Part shown: positions 35,257 to 43,803 of the stretch, one piece after another
Position numbering within the stretch: the stretch's first letter is position 1
How the letters are laid out: each line of letters opens with the position of its first letter
DNA from: Geobacillus icigianus
Lineage (GTDB): Bacteria > Bacillota > Bacilli > Bacillales > Anoxybacillaceae
Reading direction: 5' to 3'
Length of the DNA: 64,000 nucleotides
NCBI RefSeq assembly: GCF_000750005.1
Contig: NZ_JPYA01000123.1
Location: 1 to 64,000 of the forward strand
The notes under the pieces: model-generated
What the model saw: only the letters and a program-made list of their open reading frames with translations
The model's database searches: none
Told to the model about the DNA's origin: nothing
Program-made: the position numbers and the translations under genes

Positions 35257-35287
35257 GCACCTCTGCTGTAGAGGTGCTTTTTCTTTT
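35257..35287 (+). terminator. Riboswitch-controlled terminator before cbiW
   Basis: Perfect 8-base stem GCACCTCT (35257-35264) and AGAGGTGC (35270-35277), then TTTTTCTTTT. Its position between aptamer and first gene makes it the likely expression platform. Confidence 0.88.
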
Positions 35288-35350
35288 GCCTGAAACCTGC
35301 TCGTCTGTCTGCATCTGAATTCTATCATTCTAGCCAAAAGGGGGGATTCG

Positions 35351-35755
35351 ATGGCGACGTGGGATTTGCGGGGAATGAGGCATCATTTGTTCATTTGCAA
35401 CGGCGGGACGTGCCTCCGTCATGGCGGGGAGGAAGTGACGCTGGCGGTGCGCGAAGAGATCGCCCGTCTTGGTTTGGACGATCTTGTTCATACGACACGA
35501 ACGCGCTGCAACGGCCGCTGCCAGGATGCATGCGTGATGATCGTCTATCCGGAGGGCGTCTGGTACCGAGAAATGACGCCGGAAAAAGCGCGGGAGGTGG
35601 TGCGCATCCATCTTTGTGAAGGGGCGCCGATTCGCGAATGGGCGACGTATGAGTTTGATGAGGAGGCAGGATGCAAATGGGCGCCAGCAGGGGAAAGCGA
35701 GGCGCCGGTTGGGAAGCGGAAAACGGCCAATGAACCGAAGGAGGCGAATCGATAA
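35351..35755 (+). CDS. cbiW: CbiW-type [2Fe-2S] ferredoxin-like protein
   Basis: Thioredoxin-like [2Fe-2S] ferredoxin-fold protein of 134 residues. Cysteines in [10 protein letters not shown] near 15-22 and in [12 protein letters not shown] near 52-63 supply the cluster. The first gene of the Bacillus megaterium cob operon, CbiW, has this pattern and position; its exact role in corrin synthesis is not settled. ATG 35351 follows AGGGGGGATT. The last 25 residues are polar and look unstructured. Its stop overlaps the cbiM start (TAATG). Confidence 0.85.
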   Translation: MATWDLRGMRHHLFICNGGTCLRHGGEEVTLAVREEIARLGLDDLVHTTRTRCNGRCQDACVMIVYPEGVWYREMTPEKAREVVRIHLCEGAPIREWATYEFDEEAGCKWAPAGESEAPVGKRKTANEPKEANR

Positions 35756-36498
35756 TGATGCGAACAAGCCGTTGGGTTGTCATCGCAGCGCTATTGACAA
35801 GTTACTTCTTCTTGACGAATGAACAAGACGCGTACGCCATGCACATTATGGAAGGATTTTTGCCAGCGAAATGGGCGCTGTTTTGGTGGGGATTGTTTCT
35901 CCCATTTTTCTTGGTTGGTTTACGTCGTCTCGTCCGCACGCTGAAAGAGCATCCGGAGCAAAAGCTGCTCATGGCCTTGGCCGGGGCGTTTACGTTCGTG
36001 TTGTCGGCGCTGAAAATTCCGTCCGTCACCGGCAGCAGTTCCCACCCGACCGGCATCGGCTTCGGAGCCGCGTTGTTTGGGCCGTGGGTGATGGTTGTCA
36101 TCGGCACGCTAGTTCTTCTGTTCCAAGCGTTGCTGCTTGCTCATGGCGGATTGACGACATTGGGGGCGAACGCTTTGTCGATGGCGGTCGTTGGGCCGCT
36201 GGTTGCGTTTAGTGTGTATCAGCTGCACCGACGCGGTCTTGTTTCACATCGGGTGGCGCTATTTTTAGCTGCCTGTTTGTCAGATTTGGCGACCTATGTC
36301 ACTACATCCGTTCAATTGGCAGTCGCGTTTCCAGCGCCGGATGGCGGCGTGCTCGCTTCGTTTTTAAAATTTGCCGGCATTTTTGCCATCACTCAAGTGC
36401 CGCTGGCGGTGACGGAAGGTATTTTGACGGTGATGGTCTGGAACTGGCTCGCTTCATACCAAGCTTCTCCGCTATTTGAACGGGAAAAGGGGGCGTGA
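35755..36498 (+). CDS. cbiM: Cobalt ECF transporter S component CbiM
   Basis: Substrate-specific membrane component of the CbiMNQO cobalt importer (247 residues). A cleavable N-terminal segment ends near [13 protein letters not shown]; the mature MHIMEGF N-terminus is the Co-binding loop of this family. [19 protein letters not shown] and [12 protein letters not shown] are further signatures. Six or seven hydrophobic helices. It begins inside the cbiW stop codon and is followed by cbiN 5 bases downstream. Confidence 0.95.
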   Translation: MMRTSRWVVIAALLTSYFFLTNEQDAYAMHIMEGFLPAKWALFWWGLFLPFFLVGLRRLVRTLKEHPEQKLLMALAGAFTFVLSALKIPSVTGSSSHPTGIGFGAALFGPWVMVVIGTLVLLFQALLLAHGGLTTLGANALSMAVVGPLVAFSVYQLHRRGLVSHRVALFLAACLSDLATYVTTSVQLAVAFPAPDGGVLASFLKFAGIFAITQVPLAVTEGILTVMVWNWLASYQASPLFEREKGA

Positions 36499-36502
36499 TT
36501 CG

Positions 36503-36796
36503 ATGAAGAAAAACCGGTGGTTGTTCGCTTTCGCCTTGGTGTTGATCCTTCTTCCGCTTTGGTGGGCGCGCGGCTCGGAATTTGGCGGCACCGATGACCA
36601 GGCGGAACGGGCGATTCAAACGCTCGCTCCGCATTACCGGCCGTGGTTTGAATCGATTTTCACCCCGCCGGGCGGCGAAGTGGAAACGCTGCTGTTTTCG
36701 CTGCAAGCCGCCCTTGGCGCCGGCGTCATCGGCTACGTGATCGGCCTGTATAAAGGGCGGTCGGAACGGAAGAACGGGCATGATTCGCGAGTTTGA
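36503..36796 (+). CDS. cbiN: Cobalt transport auxiliary protein CbiN
   Basis: Small two-helix membrane protein of 97 residues that works with CbiM to admit cobalt. The first helix is near the N-terminus, an external stretch EFGGTDDQAERAI follows, then a second helix VIGYVIGLYKG. I start at ATG 36503 (MKKNRWLF) with AAAAGGGGG upstream. It overlaps cbiQ by 17 bases. Confidence 0.92.
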   Translation: MKKNRWLFAFALVLILLPLWWARGSEFGGTDDQAERAIQTLAPHYRPWFESIFTPPGGEVETLLFSLQAALGAGVIGYVIGLYKGRSERKNGHDSRV

Positions 36797-37508
36797 TCGG
36801 TTCGCCTACGACAATCGGCTGCGAACGTGGCGAGCGGAATGGAAGCTGGCGATGGCGCTGATTTTGTTGGTGCTTGGGATGATAAGCAGCTGGCGCGAAC
36901 AGCTGCTCATTATGGCGGGGATGACGTATTGGATCATCGGTCGCGCCGGTGTACCGCTTTCGCTGTATGGAAAAGCAATGGCCGCCGCTTCAGTTTTTTT
37001 AGGAGTCAGCTTATTGACCATGGTCATTTCTATTTCCCTTCCCTTTCATTTGTCTATTTCCTATAGCCAGCTGCGGCCGGCCGCTGAATTGGCCGTGCGC
37101 TCGTTGGCGGCGTGGTCTTGTTTGTTTTTCCTTTTGATCACTACGCCGGCGCCGGAATGGTTTGCCGTCCTGCGGCGTTGCCGTCTTCCGGCGGCGGTTA
37201 TTGAGCTTTGTTTTTTGATGTACCGCTTCATCTTTTTGCTTGAGCAGGCGGCGGCTGAGCTGTGGCTGGCGTTGCGCGCCCGCAACGGGGGAACACATTG
37301 GCGGCATGGGGGGATGCTCATGTACCAATTGTGGCTGAAGGCCGGGCAATCGTACGAAGCGCTCGGGCGTGCGCTTACCGCTCGCGGAGGAATCGACTCG
37401 TTTGTCTATCGGCATCAGCCGTTGGACACAAAACCACATAGCATTGATATGGCGGCCGGCGCCGCGTTAATCGGGCTGCTGCTCGGCATGGTTTGGTGGA
37501 AAGGGTGA
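36780..37508 (+). CDS. cbiQ: Energy-coupling membrane protein CbiQ
   Basis: Transmembrane coupling protein of the cobalt ECF transporter (242 residues). It begins MIREFDRFAYDNR, has five or six hydrophobic helices and carries the cytoplasmic coupling-helix motifs ALRARNG near 161-167 and YEALGRALTARG near 190-201 that contact the ATPase. Overlaps cbiN at its start and cbiO at its end. Confidence 0.93.
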   Translation: MIREFDRFAYDNRLRTWRAEWKLAMALILLVLGMISSWREQLLIMAGMTYWIIGRAGVPLSLYGKAMAAASVFLGVSLLTMVISISLPFHLSISYSQLRPAAELAVRSLAAWSCLFFLLITTPAPEWFAVLRRCRLPAAVIELCFLMYRFIFLLEQAAAELWLALRARNGGTHWRHGGMLMYQLWLKAGQSYEALGRALTARGGIDSFVYRHQPLDTKPHSIDMAAGAALIGLLLGMVWWKG

Positions 37509-38329
37509 AAAAGGTGCTGCTACGGATGGAACAAGTGCGCTATGCTTACGATTCCTCGCGCGATGTGCTCAACGGGGTTGATTGGGAAATTCCAGCAGGA
37601 AAAAAATGCGCGCTCATCGGCGCAAACGGCTGCGGCAAAACGACGCTGTTTCTTCATCTGAACGGATTGCTGCGGGCACGGTCGGGCGCGCTGTATTGGA
37701 AAGGGAGCAACATGTATGAGCGCGGGGCCGATTGGCGGCGCTGGCGGCGTGAAGTCAGCCTCGTTTTTCAAAATCCGGAACATCAGCTGATTGCGCCGCT
37801 CGTGCGCGATGAATTGGCGATTAGCCTCGCTCACGCTGGGTTCAATGAAGAACAGATGAGAACCGCTTTGTCGGCGCTTGTTGATGAATACGGACTCGGT
37901 GATTGGCTCGATCGCCCGACCCACCAGCTCAGCCTTGGACAGAAAAAGTGGCTGACGCTTTGTTCGGCGATGGCGACAAAGCCGGACTTGCTTGTGTTGG
38001 ATGAACCGACGGCGTATTTGGACCAGCATCAAACGAAACAGTTTTTGCGGCAAATCGATGTCATTCATCAAAAGGGAACGACCGTCCTTATCGCCACACA
38101 TGACATGGATTTCGTCTGGCAATGGGCCGATTGGGTCGCCGTCATGCACGGAGGCCGGATTGTCAAGCAAGGACCGCCGGAAGACGTTTTTGCCGATCGC
38201 CGCCAGCTGCTCGCGGTCCGTTTGGATGTGCCGCTGTTTGTTCGGTTCTGGAAGGAGTGGGGGCCGAAGGGAGTTTCGATGCCGCGGCCATGGCCAGAAG
38301 AACAAGGAGGGGAAACGCATGGGAGGTAA
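37505..38329 (+). CDS. cbiO: Cobalt transporter ATP-binding protein CbiO
   Basis: ABC ATPase of about 274 residues that powers CbiMNQ. Walker A is GANGCGKTTL, the Q-loop lies in LVFQNPEHQL, the signature is LSLGQKKW, Walker B is LLVLDEPTAYLD and the switch His is in ATHDMDF. GTG 37505 overlaps the cbiQ stop; ATG 37526 is a possible alternative, each with a weak ribosome site. Its end overlaps cbiH60 by 11 bases. Confidence 0.93.
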   Translation: MKKVLLRMEQVRYAYDSSRDVLNGVDWEIPAGKKCALIGANGCGKTTLFLHLNGLLRARSGALYWKGSNMYERGADWRRWRREVSLVFQNPEHQLIAPLVRDELAISLAHAGFNEEQMRTALSALVDEYGLGDWLDRPTHQLSLGQKKWLTLCSAMATKPDLLVLDEPTAYLDQHQTKQFLRQIDVIHQKGTTVLIATHDMDFVWQWADWVAVMHGGRIVKQGPPEDVFADRRQLLAVRLDVPLFVRFWKEWGPKGVSMPRPWPEEQGGETHGR

Positions 38330-40052
38330 GTTGTTGATCGTCGGCTTCGGACCCGGCAGTGTTGACCATATGACGAAGCGGGCCCGCGAAGCCATTGAAG
38401 AAAGCGACGTCATCATTGGCTACAAAACATACATTGAGCTGGTGCGCGATTTGATCGCCGGAAAGGAAATCATCAGCACTGGCATGACCGAAGAAGTAAG
38501 CCGCGCCCAAGCGGCGGTGAAATGGGCGGAGCGCGGCAAAACGGTCGCCGTCATTTCCAGCGGCGACGCCGGGCTGTACGGCATGGCCGGGCTCGTCTAC
38601 GAAGTGTTGATTGAAAAAGGCTGGACGAAAGACGATCCGATTGAAGTGGAAGTCATTCCGGGCATTTCCGCCATTCACTCGTGCGCCGCTTTGCTTGGGG
38701 CGCCGATTATGCACGATGCGTGCACGATCAGCTTGAGCGACCATTTGACGCCGTGGGAGCTGATTGAAAAGCGGCTCGAAGCCGCGGCGGCGGCCGATTT
38801 TGTCATCGCGCTTTACAACCCGAAAAGCGGGCGGCGCACGCGGCAAATTGTGGAAGCGCAGCGCATTCTGCTTCGCCACCGGTCGCCCGAGACGCCAGTC
38901 GGACTAGTGAAAAGCGCGTACCGCGAACGCCAGCAGATCGTCCTCACCGACTTAGCCCATATGCTTGATCATGAAATCGGCATGTTGACGACGGTCATTA
39001 TCGGCAATTCAACGACGTTTGTTCACGATGGGCTCATGATCACGCCGCGCGGCTATCAGCGCAAATATCATTTGACCGCGGCCGTCCAGCCGCTCAAACC
39101 GCATGAGCGGCTGCGCAAAGAAGCGGAGCCGTGGGCGCTCGAACAGACGAAGCCGTTGAACGGTGGCCCCGTTCTTGAACCCACCAGCGAGCCAGAGACT
39201 GAGCGACCCCGTGTTTCTCTGCCATCCGCGTCTCTACCTCTCTCTGCTTCGAGCGCCCCTCTGCCGGCAGCGGCCCGACAGGCGAAGGAGTCGGGTTCGG
39301 CCATACCGCCTGTGCAAACGGAAGGAAACCGTCCCATGGCGGCGAAAGAAGTTGCCGAAGACGCGCTCGCTGCCTTAACCCACCGGTCTATGCGCCCAGT
39401 CCCGGTGCTGTTCGAGGCGGCCGTCAGTCCGGGCGTGGCCAATAAACAATTCACTCCGGAACAGCTTATCGTGCTCGCGGAAGTAGTCGGGCCGGATGGA
39501 AAGATGACTTACACTCCGGACCATTATATGAAAATTGAACGGTTAACAGAGGATCCGGCTGGGCTGACGGCCCGTCTTGTGGCCGCCGGACTGACAGTGA
39601 TGCCGGTCGGCGAAGTGCTGACCGTGAAGGCATGCGACTTTTGTGACGGGGAGAAAAAAGACGCCATTCCATACGCCGAGGAATTGGCGCGGCGATTGGG
39701 CGGGATGACGCTGCCGAAAGAGTTGAAGCTCGGCGTCAACGGCTGCGGGATGGCGTGCTACGGCGCGGTGCGCGAAGACATCGGCATCGTGTATCGGAAA
39801 GGAAAATTTGATTTGTTTTTAGGAGGAAAGACGGTCGGCCGCAACGCTCACCCTGGCCAGCTTGTCGCCGAGGGCATTCCAAAAGAAGAAATCATTACCG
39901 TCATTGCTGATATTATTGAATACTATAAAGAACACGGTCATCCGAACGAACGGTTTCATAAGTTTTTCGCCCGCGTCAAGCAAATCGGCCCGTTTCGTCA
40001 CGAAGAAGCAACGGCTGCCGCTGCTGTGGAAACGGCCGCCTGCGGCGACTGA
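38319..40052 (+). CDS. cbiH60: CbiH60: precorrin-3B C17-methyltransferase fused to a [4Fe-4S] domain
   Basis: Ring-contracting methyltransferase of the anaerobic B12 pathway (577 residues). The N-terminal CbiH domain spans 1-250, with IVGFGPGS, ISSGDAGLYGMA and EVIPGISAIHSCAALLGAP. A Pro/Ser/Glu-rich linker spans about 255-345. The C-terminal domain resembles nitrite/sulfite reductases, with Cys439, Cys442, Cys476 and Cys480 as the likely cluster ligands. B. megaterium CbiH60 has this architecture and converts cobalt-factor III to cobalt-precorrin-4. ATG 38319 follows AAGGAGGGG. A 173-base gap holding a repeat element follows. Confidence 0.93.
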   Translation: MGGKLLIVGFGPGSVDHMTKRAREAIEESDVIIGYKTYIELVRDLIAGKEIISTGMTEEVSRAQAAVKWAERGKTVAVISSGDAGLYGMAGLVYEVLIEKGWTKDDPIEVEVIPGISAIHSCAALLGAPIMHDACTISLSDHLTPWELIEKRLEAAAAADFVIALYNPKSGRRTRQIVEAQRILLRHRSPETPVGLVKSAYRERQQIVLTDLAHMLDHEIGMLTTVIIGNSTTFVHDGLMITPRGYQRKYHLTAAVQPLKPHERLRKEAEPWALEQTKPLNGGPVLEPTSEPETERPRVSLPSASLPLSASSAPLPAAARQAKESGSAIPPVQTEGNRPMAAKEVAEDALAALTHRSMRPVPVLFEAAVSPGVANKQFTPEQLIVLAEVVGPDGKMTYTPDHYMKIERLTEDPAGLTARLVAAGLTVMPVGEVLTVKACDFCDGEKKDAIPYAEELARRLGGMTLPKELKLGVNGCGMACYGAVREDIGIVYRKGKFDLFLGGKTVGRNAHPGQLVAEGIPKEEIITVIADIIEYYKEHGHPNERFHKFFARVKQIGPFRHEEATAAAAVETAACGD

Positions 40053-40112
40053 CAACCGCAAGCCGTTTCCGACGGCGGCGGAAACAGCGGCCGGCTTCAT
40101 TGCCGCTTGCGT

Positions 40113-40182
40113 TAGAAGGTCGGTGAAAAACCGCAGAAATGATCCCAAAAAGCGGTTGCGCGAGTGAATCACCGTCCTTCTA
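40113..40182 (-). repeat. Intergenic repeat, short copy C of the element
   Basis: A 70-base element between cbiH60 and cbiX with near-perfect 14-base inverted ends: TAGAAGGTCGGTGA (40113-40126) and TCACCGTCCTTCTA (40169-40182), 13 of 14 matching. Read on the minus strand its left GGTGATT, internal CCGCTTTTT and right GGTTTTTCACC match the ends of copies A and B. It looks like an internally deleted relative. Confidence 0.65.
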
Positions 40183-40225
40183 GAAGGCAAGAGGCGAGCC
40201 AATACATGAAGAAGGAGAGAAAACG

Positions 40226-41059
40226 ATGAAAGCCATTTTATTTGTCGGCCATGGAAGCCGCGATCCGGAGGGAAACGAACAAGTGGTGCAGTTTGTTGAG
40301 CGGCTGCGGCCGCGCCTTGCTGCTTCCTTTCATGTCGAAACGTGCTTCCTTGAATTTGGCCGTCCGTCGATCGGCGAAGGAATCGAACGGTGCGCGGCGG
40401 CCGGGGCGACGGACGTCGCGGTCATTCCGCTCATTTTATTGCCGGCTGGGCATTCGAAGCTCCATATTCCAGCGGAAATCGACGAAGCGAAAGCGCGCTA
40501 TCCGCATATCACGTTTCGCTACGGCCGCCCCATCGGCATTCATGAGCAGACGTTTGCCATTTTGCGCGACCGGCTGCAGGAAATCGGCGAGCGTCCGGAA
40601 CAGCCGGGCGACGGAACGGCGGTCATTTTGCTCGGCCGCGGCGGCAGCGATCCAGACGCGAACAGCGATTTATACAAAATCGCCCGCTTGTTTTGGGAAC
40701 AGACCGATTATTCGCTCGTTGAGCCGGCGTTTATGGGCGTGACCACCCCGTCGCTCGATGATGCCGTTCACCGCTGTTTGGCGCTTGGGGCGAAACGGAT
40801 CGTCATCTTGCCGTATTTTTTGTTCACCGGCGTGCTCATCAAGCGGCTTGAGCGGCAAGTGGCGCAATACCAAGCTGAGCACTCGCATCTCTCATTTGCG
40901 CTTGCCGGCTATTTCGGCTTTCATCCGAAGCTGGCTGACATTGTGCTCGACCGGCTCGAGGAGGCGCTCGGGCAAACAGCGGCGATGAACTGTGATGTCT
41001 GCCAATACCGAATTCACGCCGCCCATCACCATCACCACCATCATCACCATCATCATTGA
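40226..41059 (+). CDS. cbiX: Sirohydrochlorin cobaltochelatase CbiX, long form with poly-His tail
   Basis: Inserts cobalt into sirohydrochlorin (277 residues). Two chelatase repeats are present: VGHGSRDPEGNEQ with PAGHSKLHIPAEI in the first half, and LLGRGGSDPDANSDLY with LPYFLFTGVLIKRL in the second. The C-terminus has MNCDVCQYR, the MxCxxC iron-sulfur motif known from B. megaterium CbiX, and then eleven consecutive His residues to the stop. The His tail may store or hand on cobalt. ATG 40226 follows AAGGAGAG. Confidence 0.94.
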   Translation: MKAILFVGHGSRDPEGNEQVVQFVERLRPRLAASFHVETCFLEFGRPSIGEGIERCAAAGATDVAVIPLILLPAGHSKLHIPAEIDEAKARYPHITFRYGRPIGIHEQTFAILRDRLQEIGERPEQPGDGTAVILLGRGGSDPDANSDLYKIARLFWEQTDYSLVEPAFMGVTTPSLDDAVHRCLALGAKRIVILPYFLFTGVLIKRLERQVAQYQAEHSHLSFALAGYFGFHPKLADIVLDRLEEALGQTAAMNCDVCQYRIHAAHHHHHHHHHHH

Positions 41060-41074
41060 AAGGGGGAAGCAGTG

Positions 41075-41851
41075 ATGATTTTGTTGTTGGCTGGAACAAG
41101 CGATGCCCGCGAATTAGCGGTGATGATTCAGCACGCCGGATATGACGTGACGGCGACCGTCGTCACCGATCACGCTGCGGAACAGTTGCGAGCCGCGGGC
41201 ATTCGAACGTACGTCGGGCGGCTGGACGCCTTTCAGCTGGCCGAACTCGCCAAAGCGGAAGGGGCGAAGGTGATTGTCGACGCGAGCCATCCGTTTGCCG
41301 AAGAGGCGTCGAAAAACGCCATGCAGGCGGCAGCGGAGATGGATTTGCCGTACATCCGCTATGAGCGGCGCGAGACAGCGATTGCCTCGGAGCGGGTGAC
41401 ATTTGTCGACAGCTATGAAGAAGCGGCGGACTTGGCGGCGGAAAAGGGCGGCGTCGTCATGCTCACCACCGGCAGCAAAACGCTTGACATTTTCGCCACT
41501 AGGCTCATCGGCCGCCCGAACGTCAAGGTGATCGCGCGAATGCTGCCGCGCAAAGACAATCTTGATAAATGCGAGCGGCTCGGTTTTTCCCAAGAGCAGA
41601 TCGTCATGATGCAAGGGCCGTTCACCAAAGAGCTCGACCGGGCGCTGTACCGCCATTTTGGCGTCACGGTCGTGGTGACGAAAGAAAGCGGCAAAGTCGG
41701 GTTTGTCGATGAGAAAATCGCCGCCGCCGAGGAGCTCGGCATCGATGTCATCGTCATCCGCCGTCCGCGCTTGGCGTACGGCATTGTGCATCACGAGTTT
41801 GCCGGCGTGCTGGCGGCATTGAAAGAGCGCGTTCCGCTCCCCGCGGGCTGA
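41075..41851 (+). CDS. cbiJ: Cobalt-precorrin-6A reductase
   Basis: NAD(P)H-dependent reductase of about 258 residues that reduces the corrin macrocycle. It opens with ILLLAGTSDARELA, then IVDASHPFAEEASKNA, LTTGSKTLDIF and VVVTKESGKVGFVDEKI, all typical of CbiJ/CobK. ATG 41075 is 8 bases after AGGGGG; a GTG one codon earlier at 41072 is also possible. A hairpin-rich 179-base gap separates it from cbiC. Confidence 0.93.
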   Translation: MILLLAGTSDARELAVMIQHAGYDVTATVVTDHAAEQLRAAGIRTYVGRLDAFQLAELAKAEGAKVIVDASHPFAEEASKNAMQAAAEMDLPYIRYERRETAIASERVTFVDSYEEAADLAAEKGGVVMLTTGSKTLDIFATRLIGRPNVKVIARMLPRKDNLDKCERLGFSQEQIVMMQGPFTKELDRALYRHFGVTVVVTKESGKVGFVDEKIAAAEELGIDVIVIRRPRLAYGIVHHEFAGVLAALKERVPLPAG

Positions 41852-41870
41852 GGCGCGCCGCCCAAACGTC

Positions 41871-41903
41871 CCGCGCGGCGGCAAACGATTGCCGCCCGCG
41901 CGC
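41871..41903 (+). other. Strong intra-operon hairpin between cbiJ and cbiC
   Basis: GGCGGCAA (41877-41884) and TTGCCGCC (41889-41896) pair perfectly over a 4-base loop, extended by GCGC pairs around one bulge. The tail is CTTGTCTTC, too poor in T for a normal terminator. It may stabilise or attenuate the long transcript. Confidence 0.55.
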
Positions 41904-42030
41904 TTGTCTTCATTTCCTTCGTTTCTGCAGCGACAGGAAGCGGTTCGGCCTTCATTCTCTTCTTCGCCGCGGCGGGGAAAAGAGACGGAACGCACGTGTG
42001 GATATGGAAAAAGGAAAGGAGCGAGTGAGC

Positions 42031-42678
42031 ATGGAATTTCATACAACATTTCGCCCGGTGACCGTCCAACCGGAACAGATCGAAGCGCGCAGTTTCCAAA
42101 TCATTGACGAGGAGATCGGCGAGCACTCCTTTACGGCTGAGCAATATCCGATCGTCCAGCGCGTCATTCACGCCTCGGCTGATTTTGAGCTCGGAAAAAG
42201 CCTTCTCTTTCATCCCGACGCCGTTCGCGCCGGCATTGACGCCATTCGCAGCGGCAAGCTTGTCGTTGTCGATGTGCAAATGGTGCAAGCGGGCGTCAAT
42301 CAAGCGCGCCTTGCGAAATTCGGCAGTTCGGTGCGCGTGTATATTTCCGATGAAGATGTTATCGCTGAAGCGAAGCGGCTCAATACGACGCGGGCGATCG
42401 TCGCCATGCGCAAAGCAGTGAAGGAGGCGGAAGGCGGCATTTTCGCCATCGGCAACGCCCCGACCGCGCTGCTGGAGCTCATTCGTTTGATCAAGGAAGG
42501 AAAAGCGCGGCCCGGATTGATCATCGGCTTGCCGGTCGGATTTGTGTCGGCGGCGGAGTCAAAGGAGGAGCTCGCGAAACTCGATGTGCCGTTTATTACC
42601 AACCGGGGGCGCAAAGGGGGAAGCACGGTGACCGTCGCCGCTTTAAACGCTTTATCGCTGTTGGCCGAACGGGTGTGA
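42031..42678 (+). CDS. cbiC: Cobalt-precorrin-8 methylmutase
   Basis: Moves the C11 methyl group to C12 to give cobyrinate (215 residues). RVIHASADFELGKSLLF contains the catalytic His of CbiC/CobH. VVVDVQMVQAGVN, AIGNAPTALLEL and GLPVGFVSAAESKEEL follow in the family order. I start at ATG 42031 with AAAGGAG upstream; the reading from 41998 lacks a ribosome site. cbiD follows 6 bases after the stop. Confidence 0.95.
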   Translation: MEFHTTFRPVTVQPEQIEARSFQIIDEEIGEHSFTAEQYPIVQRVIHASADFELGKSLLFHPDAVRAGIDAIRSGKLVVVDVQMVQAGVNQARLAKFGSSVRVYISDEDVIAEAKRLNTTRAIVAMRKAVKEAEGGIFAIGNAPTALLELIRLIKEGKARPGLIIGLPVGFVSAAESKEELAKLDVPFITNRGRKGGSTVTVAALNALSLLAERV

Positions 42679-42684
42679 CGGGCG

Positions 42685-43803
42685 ATGGGGGCAAACAAAA
42701 CGCTGCGGGAAGGGTACACGACCGGATCGTGTGCGACGGCGGCAACGAAAGCGGCCCTCACCGCGCTCGTTACCGGTCAGGTGCAGACGGAGGCGACGAT
42801 TCGGCTGCCGATCGGCCGGGTCGTCACTTTCGCTGTTGAATCGTGCGTGGTCCACGGCGCGGCGGCGACCGCGGCGGTGGTGAAAGACGGCGGCGATGAC
42901 CCGGATGCGACGCATGGCGCCCGCATCGTTGCCACCGTTTCTTGGGCGCCGGAGCCCGGAGTCCATCTTGACGGCGGAGAAGGGGTCGGGCGGGTCACGA
43001 AGCCGGGATTGCCGGTACCGGTCGGCGAAGCGGCGATCAATCCAGTACCGCGCAAAATGATTCACGAAGCCGTCAACGAAGTGCTCGCGCAACACGGCGT
43101 TGACCGCGGGGTGAATGTCGTCATTTCCGTGCCGGGCGGCGAAGAGATTGCGAAAAAAACGTTGAATGCTCGTCTGGGGATCATCGGCGGCATATCGATT
43201 TTAGGAACGCGCGGCATCGTCGTTCCGTTTTCCACCGCCGCTTATCGGGCGAGCATCGTGCAGGCGCTGCAAGTGGCGAAGGCGAACGGCTGCCGCCATG
43301 TCGTCATTACAACCGGGGGGCGGAGCGAGAAATACGCCATGCAAGAATATCCCCATTTGCCGGAAGAAGCGTTTATCGAAATGGGCGATTTTGTCGGATT
43401 TACGTTAAAGCAGTGCAAACGGCTCGGCATGGAAATGGTGTCGATGGTCGGCATGATGGGGAAGTTTTCCAAAGTCGCCCAAGGCGTCATGATGGTGCAC
43501 TCGAAAAGCGCGCCGGTTGACTTCGGTTTTTTGGCAGCGCTCGCTCGACAAGCCGGGGCTTCCAAGGAGCTGGTTGACGCCGTGCGAGGGGCGAATACAG
43601 CGGCGCAAGTCGGCGACATGATGCAAGAAGCCGGCTGCACGAAGTTTTTCGAGCTGTTGTGCGAAGCGTGCTGCCAGGCGGCGCTCAACGAAGTCGGGGG
43701 CGGCTTGAACGTGGCTGTGTCCATTTACACGATGAACGGACAACGATTAGGAAAGGCGGTGCTGTTGGATGGCGACGATGAAGTTGATCGGAGTGGGAGC
43801 TGA
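42685..43803 (+). CDS. cbiD: Cobalt-precorrin-5B C1-methyltransferase
   Basis: Methylates C1 in the anaerobic corrin pathway (372 residues). Family marks are [19 protein letters not shown] at the N-terminus, [20 protein letters not shown], and [12 protein letters not shown]. It starts 6 bases after cbiC with only a weak GACGGGCG ribosome site, so translation may depend on coupling. Its end overlaps cbiET by 35 bases. Confidence 0.94.
   Translation: MGANKTLREGYTTGSCATAATKAALTALVTGQVQTEATIRLPIGRVVTFAVESCVVHGAAATAAVVKDGGDDPDATHGARIVATVSWAPEPGVHLDGGEGVGRVTKPGLPVPVGEAAINPVPRKMIHEAVNEVLAQHGVDRGVNVVISVPGGEEIAKKTLNARLGIIGGISILGTRGIVVPFSTAAYRASIVQALQVAKANGCRHVVITTGGRSEKYAMQEYPHLPEEAFIEMGDFVGFTLKQCKRLGMEMVSMVGMMGKFSKVAQGVMMVHSKSAPVDFGFLAALARQAGASKELVDAVRGANTAAQVGDMMQEAGCTKFFELLCEACCQAALNEVGGGLNVAVSIYTMNGQRLGKAVLLDGDDEVDRSGS

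Noticed and set aside
41024..41056. Poly-His tract as a sign of an engineered His-tag
   Set aside because: The gene lies in an intact native operon, and His-rich tails are known in natural long-form CbiX.
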